Below are positions 1-8,477 of a stretch of DNA of 64,000 nt, in pieces (within the stretch, counting starts at the first letter, position 1; the number at the start of each line of letters is the position of its first letter). Both the position numbers and the translations under genes were made by a program. The DNA lies in contig CAYVWB010000014.1 in the NCBI GenBank assembly GCA_964455395.1, positions 1 to 64,000 of the forward strand, in the 5' to 3' direction. Under the pieces are notes generated by a model that saw nothing but the letters and a program-made list of their open reading frames with translations, was not told the DNA's origin and searched no databases. This DNA is from CAYVWB01 sp964455395. Lineage in GTDB: Bacteria; Desulfobacterota; Desulfovibrionia; Desulfovibrionales; Desulfovibrionaceae.

Positions 1-430
1 CTGCGCGTCTCGGCAGCGTGTGATCCTCCCCATCGTCGTCCTCCTCCTCGGAGGGAGCAGCCGCCATGGGGGGGCCGTCGGCATGGTCGGAACGTCGTCC
101 GGGACCGGGCGGCGGGACCAAGTCGTCGTCTTCCACCTCGGGTGTGGGCACGGTGCGGACGGGACCCGCTGCACGCTCTTCCTCATCCGGATAATAGATG
201 TCGTCGTCTTCCTGTGGCGGCCCTTCCGGAGGCGGAGCGTCATAGCCGGCCGGCGCGCGGCCTTGGGGGGAATGGTCCTCCGGCTCGAAGTAGATGGGTT
301 GCTCCGTGGGGAGCTCCCGGAACTTGAACTTGTGTTCGCACTTCGGGCAGGTGGCCACCTGGGCTGATGCGGGGATGCGGTCGTCAGGCACATGGCGGAT
401 GAAACCGCATTGGGGACATTGTATTTCCAT
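1..430 (-). CDS. Zinc-ribbon domain protein, 3' part missing
   Basis: The gene starts at the ATG at 430 and runs off the left edge, so only the first 143 residues are visible. The N-terminus begins MEIQCPQCGF and has a second CPKC pair about 22 residues later, giving the CxxC-CxxC pattern of the short zinc-ribbon (MJ0042-like) domain found at the N-terminus of many deltaproteobacterial proteins. After about residue 45 it becomes Pro/Glu/Asp-rich and looks disordered, with acidic runs. In such proteins a membrane or further domain often follows, but that part is outside the window. The function is unknown. The zinc ribbon is seen; everything beyond it is inference. Confidence 0.75.
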   Translation of the reverse strand, partial: MEIQCPQCGFIRHVPDDRIPASAQVATCPKCEHKFKFRELPTEQPIYFEPEDHSPQGRAPAGYDAPPPEGPPQEDDDIYYPDEEERAAGPVRTVPTPEVEDDDLVPPPGPGRRSDHADGPPMAAAPSEEEDDDGEDHTLPRRA

Positions 431-554
431 GGGTGAATCTTTGGTTTCTTGCGTGGAATGCGCTGTCGAGCACAGGCGACGTCCGCGCGACGTCCGCAGG
501 ACGTTCCTGCAGCGTCATGGCGTTGTCACAGAGTATCGCCTTGCCGTGACTTGA

Positions 555-1403
555 TCAAGCAGCTCCCGCATCCTTCGCCCGGGTCACGGGATACAAGGGG
601 GACCGACGACTGTCGAAGAGCCGACGTGCGCGCTCCAGCATGGAGCGTTCGAAGAGGGCGCCGCGGACGTCTTCTTCGTCCACACATGCGAAGAGCTCCG
701 CTCCCCACGGCGAGATGAGGCGCGAGTGGCCGGCCATGTCCCCAAGGGGAGTGGGCCCGCAGGCGTTGCAGGAAAGCACGAAACATTGGTTTTCGATGGC
801 GCGCGCACGCAACAGCGGCATGATATGGATGAGTCGCTTGAGCGGCCACTGCGAGCTGACGACGAAACAGTCCACACCCCCTGCATTCTGGATGCGGAAG
901 AGCTCCGGAAAGCGGATTTCGAAGCAGATGGCGAACCCCAGGCGGACGCCGCCCAGCTCGTACACTTGCGGCGGCTGTGGGCCGGCCTGGAAGTACTGCT
1001 CCTCCTGTGTCGAGGGGAAGAGGTGCTGTTTGCGATGCACCACCGTGGGCGCCCCTTGCGTGGGGTCCACCATGTACATGGTGTTGTAGAAGACATCGTC
1101 TGCTGCTTCCCACAGGGTGCCAGCCACGGCGATCCGCGTTTCCCGGCTGTAGTCCATCAGGGTGCGCAGCAAGGCGGGCGTGCGCGCCGCCCACGCTTCC
1201 CGAGCGGGGTAGTCGAACCCGCCATGGAACAGCTCCGGCAACAGGGCCAGCCCTCGGACTTCGTCCTGGCCCTCGGCGGCGCAGGCCTGGGGCATGTTCG
1301 CCGCGGCCTTGCCGAGGGCGCGCAGCACTTCATCCTCGGTCTGGGCGACGGGTATCTGGCATACGCAGAGTTGCAGCGCCACGGAAGTGCTCCTGTCCAT
1401 CAT
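555..1403 (-). CDS. Carbon-nitrogen hydrolase (nitrilase superfamily)
   Basis: This is a cytosolic amidase of the nitrilase superfamily, 282 residues from the ATG at 1403, close to the usual 260-290. The three expected catalytic residues are visible: Glu57 in LLPELFHGG, Lys125 in HRKQHLFP and Cys160 in AICFEIRFPE. The sequence around the Cys resembles the omega-amidase/YafV-Nit2 branch, which hydrolyses omega-amides of 2-oxo acids, but the substrate cannot be settled from sequence. The frame stays open upstream to 1793, but that part is low-complexity and unlike the family, so the double Met at 1400-1403 is preferred. The Shine-Dalgarno sequence there is weak. No operon partner is evident. 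Confidence 0.85.
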   Translation of the reverse strand: MMDRSTSVALQLCVCQIPVAQTEDEVLRALGKAAANMPQACAAEGQDEVRGLALLPELFHGGFDYPAREAWAARTPALLRTLMDYSRETRIAVAGTLWEAADDVFYNTMYMVDPTQGAPTVVHRKQHLFPSTQEEQYFQAGPQPPQVYELGGVRLGFAICFEIRFPELFRIQNAGGVDCFVVSSQWPLKRLIHIMPLLRARAIENQCFVLSCNACGPTPLGDMAGHSRLISPWGAELFACVDEEDVRGALFERSMLERARRLFDSRRSPLYPVTRAKDAGAA

Positions 1404-1743
1404 GCTTGAGCGTGGGAAGGCCGGCCCGGCCTGCAGTCTGGCGGCTCGCCGGGGGCGGTGTCCCGGGCGACGACAGAGGCCCGTGCAGGCCGCGTCGGAG
1501 ACGTCATCCCGACTCACGCTTCGTTCGTACGGGCGGTTCAAGAAACAAGGCCGCTCTTCTTTCGTCGCCACACGCAGTCCGTAGAGAGCCAGGAGGCGAC
1601 GCCCTCCGCCGGAACGGGCTCGCTGGCGCCTCTCGCGGGGGGGGGACGACCACGGCACGGCGGCGTGATGCGCCGCAGCACGGCGTCGGCGTAGCAGGCC
1701 GGCCCAGCGACCCGGGGCCGTATCCATGCCGCGAGTTCCCTTT
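1404..1743. other. Gene-free spacer between amidase and glycosyltransferase
   Basis: About 340 bases of GC-rich sequence separate the glycosyltransferase stop from the amidase start, both on minus. Open frames here look like chance. No convincing promoter, hairpin with T-tract or repeat was seen, although the amidase promoter should lie here. Confidence 0.4.
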
Positions 1744-3441
1744 CTAGGCGGGATCGCCGCAAAGAACAAGGGCCTCGTGGCGCGTCGGAGCAAGCGCGCC
1801 GGGCATGGCGTCCAGTACGGCCAGGGGGATTGTCGGGTACTCCAGGTTGAGACGGTGGCGCAAGGAAGCCGAGGAGGAGCCGCTCACGAAGGACGTGGCG
1901 GACGCACGGTCGAACCCGACGAGCTTGGCCGCCAGCGCGGCCTCGTCCTTCAACAGCCGACTGTGGTGGAGCAACGACGGCGCGGCGACCACCCCCGTCG
2001 GCCCCCCCAGACCCCGCAGCCGTTCATGAACCGGACGCTCGAACCGCGTCTGCGAGGTGCGTCGGAAGAGCCGGAGTTGGAGGTCCGGCCACAGACCATA
2101 GCCAGCCTTGCAGTGGGCGGCGTCGGGATACAGCGTGCGCCGTGGCGTCCAGAACCCGTGGAGCGCCGGGCCCCGGTCGTTCCCGTCAGCGCCTGTTGTC
2201 GCGGTCGCCATGACCGCCAGCGCGGTGAGCGCGGCCCACCCGGCGGGAGCCAGCCGCTCGTCGCCGTCCAGCATCAGCGTCCATTCGCGCGCGCACACCC
2301 CGAGGGCATGGTTGCGTTGCGCGGCGAAGTCCCCGGCAAGCGGCCGGGCGTGGTGCCGTACAGGCAGGGGAGAAGCCTCGTCCAGCCGGCGGCGCAACGC
2401 TGCAGGCGCGTCCGCCACCGTGGGGGCGTCCCAGAGCACGACCCATTCGTGGAGCCGGGAACGCACGGCCTCGTCCTCCGGGATCTGCGCAATGAACTCC
2501 TCCAGACGCGGTTCTTCCGGATGGAGGATGCTCATGACGCTGATGAGGTCGCGCGCCTGCGTCTCGGGCGACGTCGCGGGTATGGGGAGTGGGCGCCGCG
2601 GCAGGCGCAGGATGGCGGCGGCGTCGCGCAGCAGCGGTGTCCGGGGGGCTTCCGGATTGTGAAGGATGACAGCTGATTCGGGATGGACGCCGGCGGTGGT
2701 CAGAGCCAGCCCGAGCGCCCAGGAGGAGTCGTCCGCCAGCAGCTGATGCGGTCCCGTCGGCGTGACCCAGCAGGGCATGCCCGAGCCGGATTCCGCGCGG
2801 CGCAGCACGGCAGGCGACTCGCAAAGCGCCAAGGCGACGTGCTCGGGCAATGCGTGAACCAGCGCCTCGGCGAAGCGTCCCTCACCATACCCGAACAGCA
2901 CGACGCGCCGCCGACCTGTCTCCTCCACCATGCGGAGGACGCGCGCCAAGGCCCGGTCGTGGGCGGCGGCGTCCACCCGCAGGGGCGGCGGCGACTCGGG
3001 CGCGCCCTGCAGGTGGAAGGCGAGGACCTCGCGTGAATACCGGTGGAAAGGGTGCGGTTCGACGTCATCGGGACTGGCGGCGATCCGGCGCGCGGCGGGG
3101 GCTCCCGCCATGTCCGAAGTATCATGATGGGCCGAATTGGCGGAATTGGCGGCTGCGGATGGATGCCCCGCTCTGCAGGACGCCGCTGGCTTGGCGGCGC
3201 GGGGCGAATCGTGCTGTCCGGCCATTGTGATGCGTCCGCCGTCTTTGCCCGGTTCAGTCGATTCGGCCGGTTCAGTCGATTCGGCCGGTTCAGTCGATTC
3301 GGCCGGATCGGAGGGTTCGGCCGGATCGAACGGTCCGGAAGATCCGAACGGCTGCGACGGGGCCTCGAAGACCAGACCCTTCCCGCAGCGTCGTGACGTG
3401 GCGGCAGCCTCTCCGCCGTCGCGAACCGGCGTCGTCCTCAT
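1744..3441 (-). CDS. Glycosyltransferase (GT2-like), flagellar locus
   Basis: The product has 565 residues. The central part contains FAAQRNHAL followed by LMLDGDERL, the pattern of family 2 glycosyltransferases in which the Asp residues bind the metal and nucleotide sugar. Before it lies a region with VVLFGYGEGRFAEALV that resembles the nucleotide-fold N-terminal part of motility-associated (MAF-type) glycosyltransferases; this resemblance is tentative. The first 65 residues are low complexity with a repeated S-T-E-P-A-E unit encoded by an 18-bp repeat. Its ATG overlaps the fliS TGA (TGATG), implying translational coupling. The position after flagellin-fliD-fliS suggests flagellin glycosylation, which is an inference. 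A later start near 3228 (MAGQHDS) would remove the repeat. Confidence 0.75.
   Translation of the reverse strand: MRTTPVRDGGEAAATSRRCGKGLVFEAPSQPFGSSGPFDPAEPSDPAESTEPAESTEPAESTEPGKDGGRITMAGQHDSPRAAKPAASCRAGHPSAAANSANSAHHDTSDMAGAPAARRIAASPDDVEPHPFHRYSREVLAFHLQGAPESPPPLRVDAAAHDRALARVLRMVEETGRRRVVLFGYGEGRFAEALVHALPEHVALALCESPAVLRRAESGSGMPCWVTPTGPHQLLADDSSWALGLALTTAGVHPESAVILHNPEAPRTPLLRDAAAILRLPRRPLPIPATSPETQARDLISVMSILHPEEPRLEEFIAQIPEDEAVRSRLHEWVVLWDAPTVADAPAALRRRLDEASPLPVRHHARPLAGDFAAQRNHALGVCAREWTLMLDGDERLAPAGWAALTALAVMATATTGADGNDRGPALHGFWTPRRTLYPDAAHCKAGYGLWPDLQLRLFRRTSQTRFERPVHERLRGLGGPTGVVAAPSLLHHSRLLKDEAALAAKLVGFDRASATSFVSGSSSASLRHRLNLEYPTIPLAVLDAMPGALAPTRHEALVLCGDPA
3251..3322. repeat. 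18-bp tandem repeat in glycosyltransferase 5' region
   Basis: Three perfect 18-bp units (3251-3268, 3269-3286, 3287-3304) and one degenerate unit encode repeated Ser-Thr-Glu-Pro-Ala-Glu in the glycosyltransferase. The unit is a multiple of three, so copy changes keep the reading frame. Confidence 0.9.
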
Positions 3442-4319
3442 CAGGATTGCGCAGACATCTTCTTGTACAGGTTGGCGCCGAGCAGCTTGGCGCGGTTGGC
3501 CGGCGCGCGGGGCGCGGTCTCGGTCTCGCCGGCGGGGGTCGCGTGCTGTCCGGACGCAGCGTCGGTCTCGGCGGCTGGCGCAGGGGGGGCGGGCTCGGCC
3601 ATGGCGCGCAGGTTCTGCGGCCGCAAGGTGGTGACATTGAGGTGCTGGCCGGCCGACTTTCCGTCGTGGCCATTGCCCCCCGAGGCTGGCGCCGGGCCCG
3701 GCTGGCCGGTCGGGGCGTGACTGCCCGGAGGGGGGGCGGGCTGCGTCGGCGCAGCAGGGGCGGGTTTTCTGAAGGCGAGGGGGTTGCGCAGGGACGTGGC
3801 GTCCTCGGCGGGGGCAGGATGTTTCTGCTGGGTCGCTGCTGCAGTGGATTGGGCTTGGAGTTGCGCTTGCGTGGACTGACCGGACTGACCGGGCTGGGCG
3901 GCTTGGCCCGATTGGGAAGACTGACCCGCGACTGTGGCGGGCTGGGCGGCGGGCGCGCCGTCCACGATCTGGGAGTAGGCGGAGCGCAACTCGCCGAGGA
4001 TATGGATGACTTCGTCAACCAAGGTGTTGTCCATGCGCATGTTGGCCATCAACAGCCTGGTGTTGCAGTAGAAATAGAGATTGTGGAGATTGGTGGCCAG
4101 CTCGCCGCCGCGCTCTGCGTTGAGGCTGCTGTCCAGTTCGGCGATGATGTCCAGCGCGCGGGAGATGAGCACCCCTTTGGCGGCGTAGTCCTTCTCGTCG
4201 ATCTTGGTCTTGGCTTGCGTGAGGAACTTGATGGCCCCGTCGTAGAGCATGATCAACAGTTGCCCTTGCGTGGTGGTGTTGATCTGCGTGCTGAAATACG
4301 CTTGCGCCGCTTTGTGCAT
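3441..4319 (-). CDS. fliS: Flagellar export chaperone FliS with long C-terminal tail
   Basis: FliS binds the C-terminus of flagellin in the cytosol and holds it unfolded for export. Residues 1 to about 130 are canonical: an Ala-Tyr start (MHKAAQAYF), QLLIMLYDGAIKF, and the helix with LHNLYFYCNTRLLMANM. The family is usually about 130 residues, but this protein has 292. The additional 160 are Ala/Pro/Gln/Gly-rich and probably disordered, ending in a compact basic patch (RAKLLGANLYKKM). It lies 23 bases downstream of fliD and overlaps the glycosyltransferase start, so the three form an operon. What the tail does is unknown. Confidence 0.93.
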   Translation of the reverse strand: MHKAAQAYFSTQINTTTQGQLLIMLYDGAIKFLTQAKTKIDEKDYAAKGVLISRALDIIAELDSSLNAERGGELATNLHNLYFYCNTRLLMANMRMDNTLVDEVIHILGELRSAYSQIVDGAPAAQPATVAGQSSQSGQAAQPGQSGQSTQAQLQAQSTAAATQQKHPAPAEDATSLRNPLAFRKPAPAAPTQPAPPPGSHAPTGQPGPAPASGGNGHDGKSAGQHLNVTTLRPQNLRAMAEPAPPAPAAETDAASGQHATPAGETETAPRAPANRAKLLGANLYKKMSAQS

Positions 4320-4342
4320 GGGTTACACCTTGCGTCTTGGGG

Positions 4343-6061
4343 TTACGATGTGGGGAGCTGGTTGATCTGTCCGGCGATGGACTGACTGATGCCGTCGTAC
4401 TCGCCGAGCAGCGCTTCCAGTCGCGCGTACTTTTCCCGAAGCATCTGGGACCGCTTGGCGAGACGGGACTCCTCGAATTCGATCTTCTTGTCGATGTTGT
4501 CGATGATGTCTTCGTAGTTTTCTTCGAGGATGTTGAGGGGGCCGGATTCGCCGTTGGTCAGGTCCCCCAGCAGGTCCACCATCTCGCCGGCTTTGCCTTG
4601 CTTCACGGTGACTTGACCCGAGCCGGAGCCGTCGTTGGGGAAATCGTTGATTTTGACGACGAGACCTATGCTGTCGCCTTGGGTGGAGGTGATGAACCCC
4701 TCCGTGTTGTCGATGGTGGCTGCTTTGCCGTCGATGAACGCGCTGGTGATCTGACCGCCGGAGACGGTGTACTCGACGTCGTAGGAGCCGCCTTTGGTCA
4801 ACCCGGTCACTTGCGAATGGAAGGAGAAGTTGCCTGAATCCACGAGCTGCCCGCCGATGTTCTGGGCGGCAAAAAGCTGCGCCACGGCGTTGGGGTCGTT
4901 GGAGAGCGCATCGTCCAATGCTTCCTCGTCGATGCGCAGCAAGCCCTTCTCCGGATCGCCTTCCTCCGCCACGGTCAGAATGCCGATCTGCGAGAGGGAG
5001 CTGTAGATGTCGCCGGAAGGCGGGGGGCCGGGTTCGTAATAGTTGAAGCCCCGACCGAGGTTCGCGGTGATCTGCTTCAGACGGCTGTCCACCAGCTGCA
5101 CGGCGTAGTTGCCGGTGAGGATGGAGCCTTCTTCCGTTGTGTCGTCCACCTTGGTGATGTCCTGAATGAGCGAACGCACTTCGTTCACCTTCTCCACGAA
5201 CGTGCGCACGTTGTTCTTCACGGACTCATAGTCCGTGGTGACGGCGATCTGCACTTCGGTGGGCGGGGCGCCGCCGTCGCTCTTCAGGTTGATGGTCAAG
5301 CCTTGAATGGCGTCATCGATCGTGTTGGAGTCGGCTTGGACCCAGGCGTTGGAGCCCACGGGCCAGCCGTTCACCTTGAACTGCGCGTTCTGATTTTCCT
5401 GGGTGGTGGAGAAATCCCCGGCGTCGTCGAAAGCTGCGTTGGTCATGGTGGACGCTGCCGCGTTGAAGGAAAGCGACGCGTTGCTGCCCATGTCCAGGCC
5501 ACGCATCTGCAAGTAGAACTGGCTGCCGTCGCTGATGAGGCTGGCGCGCACGCCGCCGTTCTCCGGGTCGGAGTTGATGAGGTTCGCCAGGTCTTGCAAG
5601 GTGGCGCCTGCTGCGGCTGTGACAGCGTACTCTTCGCCTTTGTAGGTGTAGGCGAAGGTCTCGCTGCCGGTTGTGACCACCTCCGAATCCTTGGCGGCGA
5701 AGCCGGTGTTGGCGACCACGATGGCGTTGGTGGCCAGCTGGTTCACTTGCAGGCGATGAGTGGCTTCCTCGGCGTCGGCTTTGGCAGTGACGCTGGCGAC
5801 CGAAGAGTTGGAGCTTTCCACGGACTTGGTCAGGAACTCGTTCATGGAGTCCATGCCTTGCAAGCTCGTGCGCAAGTCCAGCATGGCGGTGTTGACCGTC
5901 TGCAAGGTCTCCACCTTCGCTTCCCAGCCAACTCTCCAGCGCTCAAGCTGCTTCTTGTGGTTGCCTTCGATCTCGATGAGCTTTTCGATCATGGTGCCGA
6001 AATCTGTGCCGGAACCAAGACCTGTAAAGCTTATCTGACCGGAAAGGAGATCGTCCGCCAT
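4343..6061 (-). CDS. fliD: Flagellar filament cap protein FliD (HAP2)
   Basis: FliD forms the cap at the filament tip under which flagellin subunits fold. The 572-residue product starts MADDLLSGQISFTGLGSG, which matches the FliD N-terminal pattern including the SGLGSGxD-like stretch and IEKLIEIE. The C-terminal 70 residues are heptad-like (EESRLAKRSQMLREKYARLE), as expected for the conserved coiled coil. An AGGAG lies 10 bases before the ATG at 6061; the open frame extends 21 codons further but without family similarity. It is downstream of flagellin after a terminator, so it probably has its own promoter in the short gap or relies on read-through. Confidence 0.95.
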   Translation of the reverse strand: MADDLLSGQISFTGLGSGTDFGTMIEKLIEIEGNHKKQLERWRVGWEAKVETLQTVNTAMLDLRTSLQGMDSMNEFLTKSVESSNSSVASVTAKADAEEATHRLQVNQLATNAIVVANTGFAAKDSEVVTTGSETFAYTYKGEEYAVTAAAGATLQDLANLINSDPENGGVRASLISDGSQFYLQMRGLDMGSNASLSFNAAASTMTNAAFDDAGDFSTTQENQNAQFKVNGWPVGSNAWVQADSNTIDDAIQGLTINLKSDGGAPPTEVQIAVTTDYESVKNNVRTFVEKVNEVRSLIQDITKVDDTTEEGSILTGNYAVQLVDSRLKQITANLGRGFNYYEPGPPPSGDIYSSLSQIGILTVAEEGDPEKGLLRIDEEALDDALSNDPNAVAQLFAAQNIGGQLVDSGNFSFHSQVTGLTKGGSYDVEYTVSGGQITSAFIDGKAATIDNTEGFITSTQGDSIGLVVKINDFPNDGSGSGQVTVKQGKAGEMVDLLGDLTNGESGPLNILEENYEDIIDNIDKKIEFEESRLAKRSQMLREKYARLEALLGEYDGISQSIAGQINQLPTS

Positions 6062-6144
6062 CGTTGTGAGCTCCTGGTGGGTAAATTCTTCCGAGAGGGG
6101 CGCTCCGTGTTGGTGTGTATGCAAAGGATGGACCAGGGCCGTTG

Positions 6145-6192
6145 GAAAACGCGGCGCGCCGGACCGTCGCGAGGACGGCCCGGCGGCGCGTT
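6145..6192 (-). terminator. Rho-independent terminator after flagellin
   Basis: On minus, a GC-rich stem of about 11 bp (GCCGGGCCGTC with GACGGTCCGGC, one G-T pair) with a 5-base loop is followed by TTTT. It ends the flagellin transcript and separates it from fliD. Confidence 0.7.
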
Positions 6193-6225
6193 GGGATCAA
6201 GAGGTTGTCGTCGGTTCGCTCATGG

Positions 6226-7116
6226 TTATCCGAGCAGCTGCTGCGCCATCCGCGGCAGGGAGTTGGCTTGCGAGAGCATGGCCACCGCGGACTGGGTGAG
6301 AATCTGGTTGCGCACGAAGTTCGTCATTTCCAGGGAGACGTCCACGTCGGAGATGCGGCTCTCGGCAGCTTGCAGGTTCTCGGACTGGATCTCCAGGTTG
6401 GTGATGGTGTTCTCCAGGCGGTTCTGGAGAGCGCCCAGGTTGGCGCGGATCTTGTCCTTGGAGATGATCGCGTTCTGCAAGCCCTCCAAGGCCTGTTGCG
6501 CGCCTTGCTGGGTGGAGATGGAGTAAGCGTCCTGCGAAGCGTCCGCTTCGTTGCCCACACCCAGGGACGAGGCCGTGGAAGACTCGATCTTCACGTAGTA
6601 GTAGTCTTCCGCAGAGTCGTTCATGGTGCCGAAGTGGACTTTCATCTTGCCCGAGGCTTCAATGCCGGAACCGTCGTGCGTGTCGGACGAGAGGTTGCCG
6701 TTGAGCAGGGAAATGCCGTTGAAGTCCGTGGCGTTGGCGATCCGGGTGATTTCCGAAGCCATGGCCTGGTACTCGGAGTCGATGATGAGACGCTGGTCCG
6801 AGTTGTACGTACCCGTGGCGGCCTGTTCAGCGAGCTCTTTCATCCGGATGAGCTTCTCGTCGATGACCGCCAAGGCGCCGTCCGCCGTCTGGATCATGGA
6901 GATGGCGTCGTTGGCGTTACGCACGCCTTGGTTCAACGCGGAGATGTCCGCCCGCATGAGCTCGCGGATGGCGAGACCGGCGGCGTCGTCCGCTGCCGAG
7001 TTGATCCGCAAACCCGAAGAAAGCCGGTTGACCGAGTTGCCGAGGTCGCCGTAGGCGGAACGCAGGTTGCGCGCCGCATTCATCGCCATCATGTTGTTGT
7101 TGATAACCAGAGACAT
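6226..7116 (-). CDS. Flagellin
   Basis: The filament subunit is secreted through the flagellar type III apparatus. It has 296 residues, typical of small flagellins with a short variable centre. The N-terminal D0/D1 region (MSLVINNNMMAMNAARNL, then RLSSGLRINSAADDAAGLAI) and the C-terminal D1/D0 region (ANLGALQNRLENTITNL ... ending MAQQLLG) are canonical. The start at 7116 has an AGGAGG 7 bases upstream; codons further upstream are not flagellin-like. Expression is probably sigma-28 controlled (promoter at 7204-7230). The neighbouring glycosyltransferase may modify Ser/Thr in the centre, which is inferred. Confidence 0.97.
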   Translation of the reverse strand: MSLVINNNMMAMNAARNLRSAYGDLGNSVNRLSSGLRINSAADDAAGLAIRELMRADISALNQGVRNANDAISMIQTADGALAVIDEKLIRMKELAEQAATGTYNSDQRLIIDSEYQAMASEITRIANATDFNGISLLNGNLSSDTHDGSGIEASGKMKVHFGTMNDSAEDYYYVKIESSTASSLGVGNEADASQDAYSISTQQGAQQALEGLQNAIISKDKIRANLGALQNRLENTITNLEIQSENLQAAESRISDVDVSLEMTNFVRNQILTQSAVAMLSQANSLPRMAQQLLG

Positions 7117-7203
7117 ATACTTCCTCCTTGAAGTGATGCGCCGCGGCGTCCTTGCCGGGGCGGGTTGAGCGGCGGGAACCGTTTTCCTGCCGCGCACTTA
7201 CTG

Positions 7204-7230
7204 AGATCGACCGGCGCTGCGAATGCTTTA
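7204..7230 (-). promoter_or_regulatory. Sigma-28 (FliA) type promoter of flagellin
   Basis: On minus, TAAAGCAT, an 11-base spacer and GTCGATCT match the sigma-28 consensus TAAAGTTT-N11-GCCGATAA at most key positions. It lies about 88 bases before the flagellin ATG, in the 365-base spacer between tsaB and flagellin. Nothing else was recognised in that spacer. Confidence 0.75.
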
Positions 7231-7481
7231 GGGCCGCGCAAGGTTCAATCTGGAGGATATAAAAGCATGAAATGATTGACTAAGGCGAGGGTGCGCCGCG
7301 ACCGACGCGAAAAAAACTCGTTAACAACGACCCTGCGTGAGGCGCAATGCGCGCCTTCGTCCAGTCAAGCGGGACCACTTCAGGGGGTGTGTGCCGGGTT
7401 TCGCCGCAAGTCATGGCGGCCGCACCCTCCCGACGTCCATGAAACTGTCGCAGGCGCGGCGCGGTGAATCGGCGCGAAGCG

Positions 7482-8477
7482 TTACCGGGGCGGGGAGGAC
7501 TGCAAGAGCTCGCGGAAACGGCGTTCAGCCTGCGCGGCGTCCAAGCCGCGGGCCCGGGCAAGTGCGGGCAGGTTCTCCTCCGCGTCGGAGCCACGGAGGT
7601 ACGCCGCCTCTATGGGGGCGCGGCGGAAGTGGAGCAAAGGCAGCGTGCGGAGCCAAGCCTCGGGTCCGGGGGAGCACTGCGCATCGTGCAGAGCGCGGGG
7701 GCGCGGTGCGTCCGCAGCTTCGAACAGCGACGCCAAGGCGGCTTCGTTGCGGGCCACGCCGCTCCCCCCCCAGAAGAGACGCTCGCCCACACGCGCACGG
7801 AGGGCGTCGGCCGCTTCCGGCAACGCGGCTGTCCGGACGACCCGAGGCGCGTCGTCATGCACGAGACGCAGCGCAGCAGGAGAGCCGTCGTCGGACGTGG
7901 GCGTCGCCTCGATCAGGAAAGATTGAATGAAGACTTGCCGCCGGCGTGCGTGGCTCACCATCAGCAGACCCGCGGGGGCGTCCTCCATGCAGACCGCCGC
8001 CAGGGCCGGGAGCGCCGCCGAGGCCTGGAGCGGGAGCCAATCCACGCCAGCCATCGGCAGTCCCTGCGCCTCCGCGAGGCCCAGCGCGTACGCCAAGGTG
8101 AGCCGCAATCCCGTGAAGGAGCCGGGCCCCCGCACGCACGCCACCCCGCGTAGTGGCAGGCTGTCCTTCGGCGAGGCGGTCTTCGGGCCGGCGCAATGGA
8201 CGCGGGCCATGCGCAGCAACGCAGCCACGGCTGGCGCCAGCACCGGGTTGGCGCGGCCTCCCGTGGGGAGCTCCAGAAAGGCCAGGGGCTTCCATCCCGA
8301 GGCGTGCGCCCGCTCCCCGCCGGGCAGGTAGCCGTCTGCCGGCGGTGTCGTCAGCGGCGCGGCGAGGAAGAGCTGCAGCCGATCCTCCGCGCCGTTGATG
8401 CAAAGCGCGGCGCCGCCTTCGATGAAGTCCCGGGCGTTGGGCGCAGCGTCAGCTGGTGAAGAGCCGCGCGATGTCAT
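7482..8477 (-). CDS. tsaB: tRNA threonylcarbamoyladenosine biosynthesis protein TsaB
   Basis: TsaB (YeaZ) is the partner of TsaD in making t6A37 on ANN-decoding tRNAs. The signature RGPGSFTGLRLTLAYALGLA, the most conserved part of the ASKHA-fold protein, sits near residue 115. The product has 331 residues, longer than the usual 220-240, with loops in both halves. The first 28 bases overlap the 3' end of rseP, so translation is likely coupled, but the exact start is uncertain because no strong ribosome-binding site is visible. It is the last gene of the pyrH-tsaB run. Confidence 0.85.
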   Translation of the reverse strand: MTSRGSSPADAAPNARDFIEGGAALCINGAEDRLQLFLAAPLTTPPADGYLPGGERAHASGWKPLAFLELPTGGRANPVLAPAVAALLRMARVHCAGPKTASPKDSLPLRGVACVRGPGSFTGLRLTLAYALGLAEAQGLPMAGVDWLPLQASAALPALAAVCMEDAPAGLLMVSHARRRQVFIQSFLIEATPTSDDGSPAALRLVHDDAPRVVRTAALPEAADALRARVGERLFWGGSGVARNEAALASLFEAADAPRPRALHDAQCSPGPEAWLRTLPLLHFRRAPIEAAYLRGSDAEENLPALARARGLDAAQAERRFRELLQSSPPR

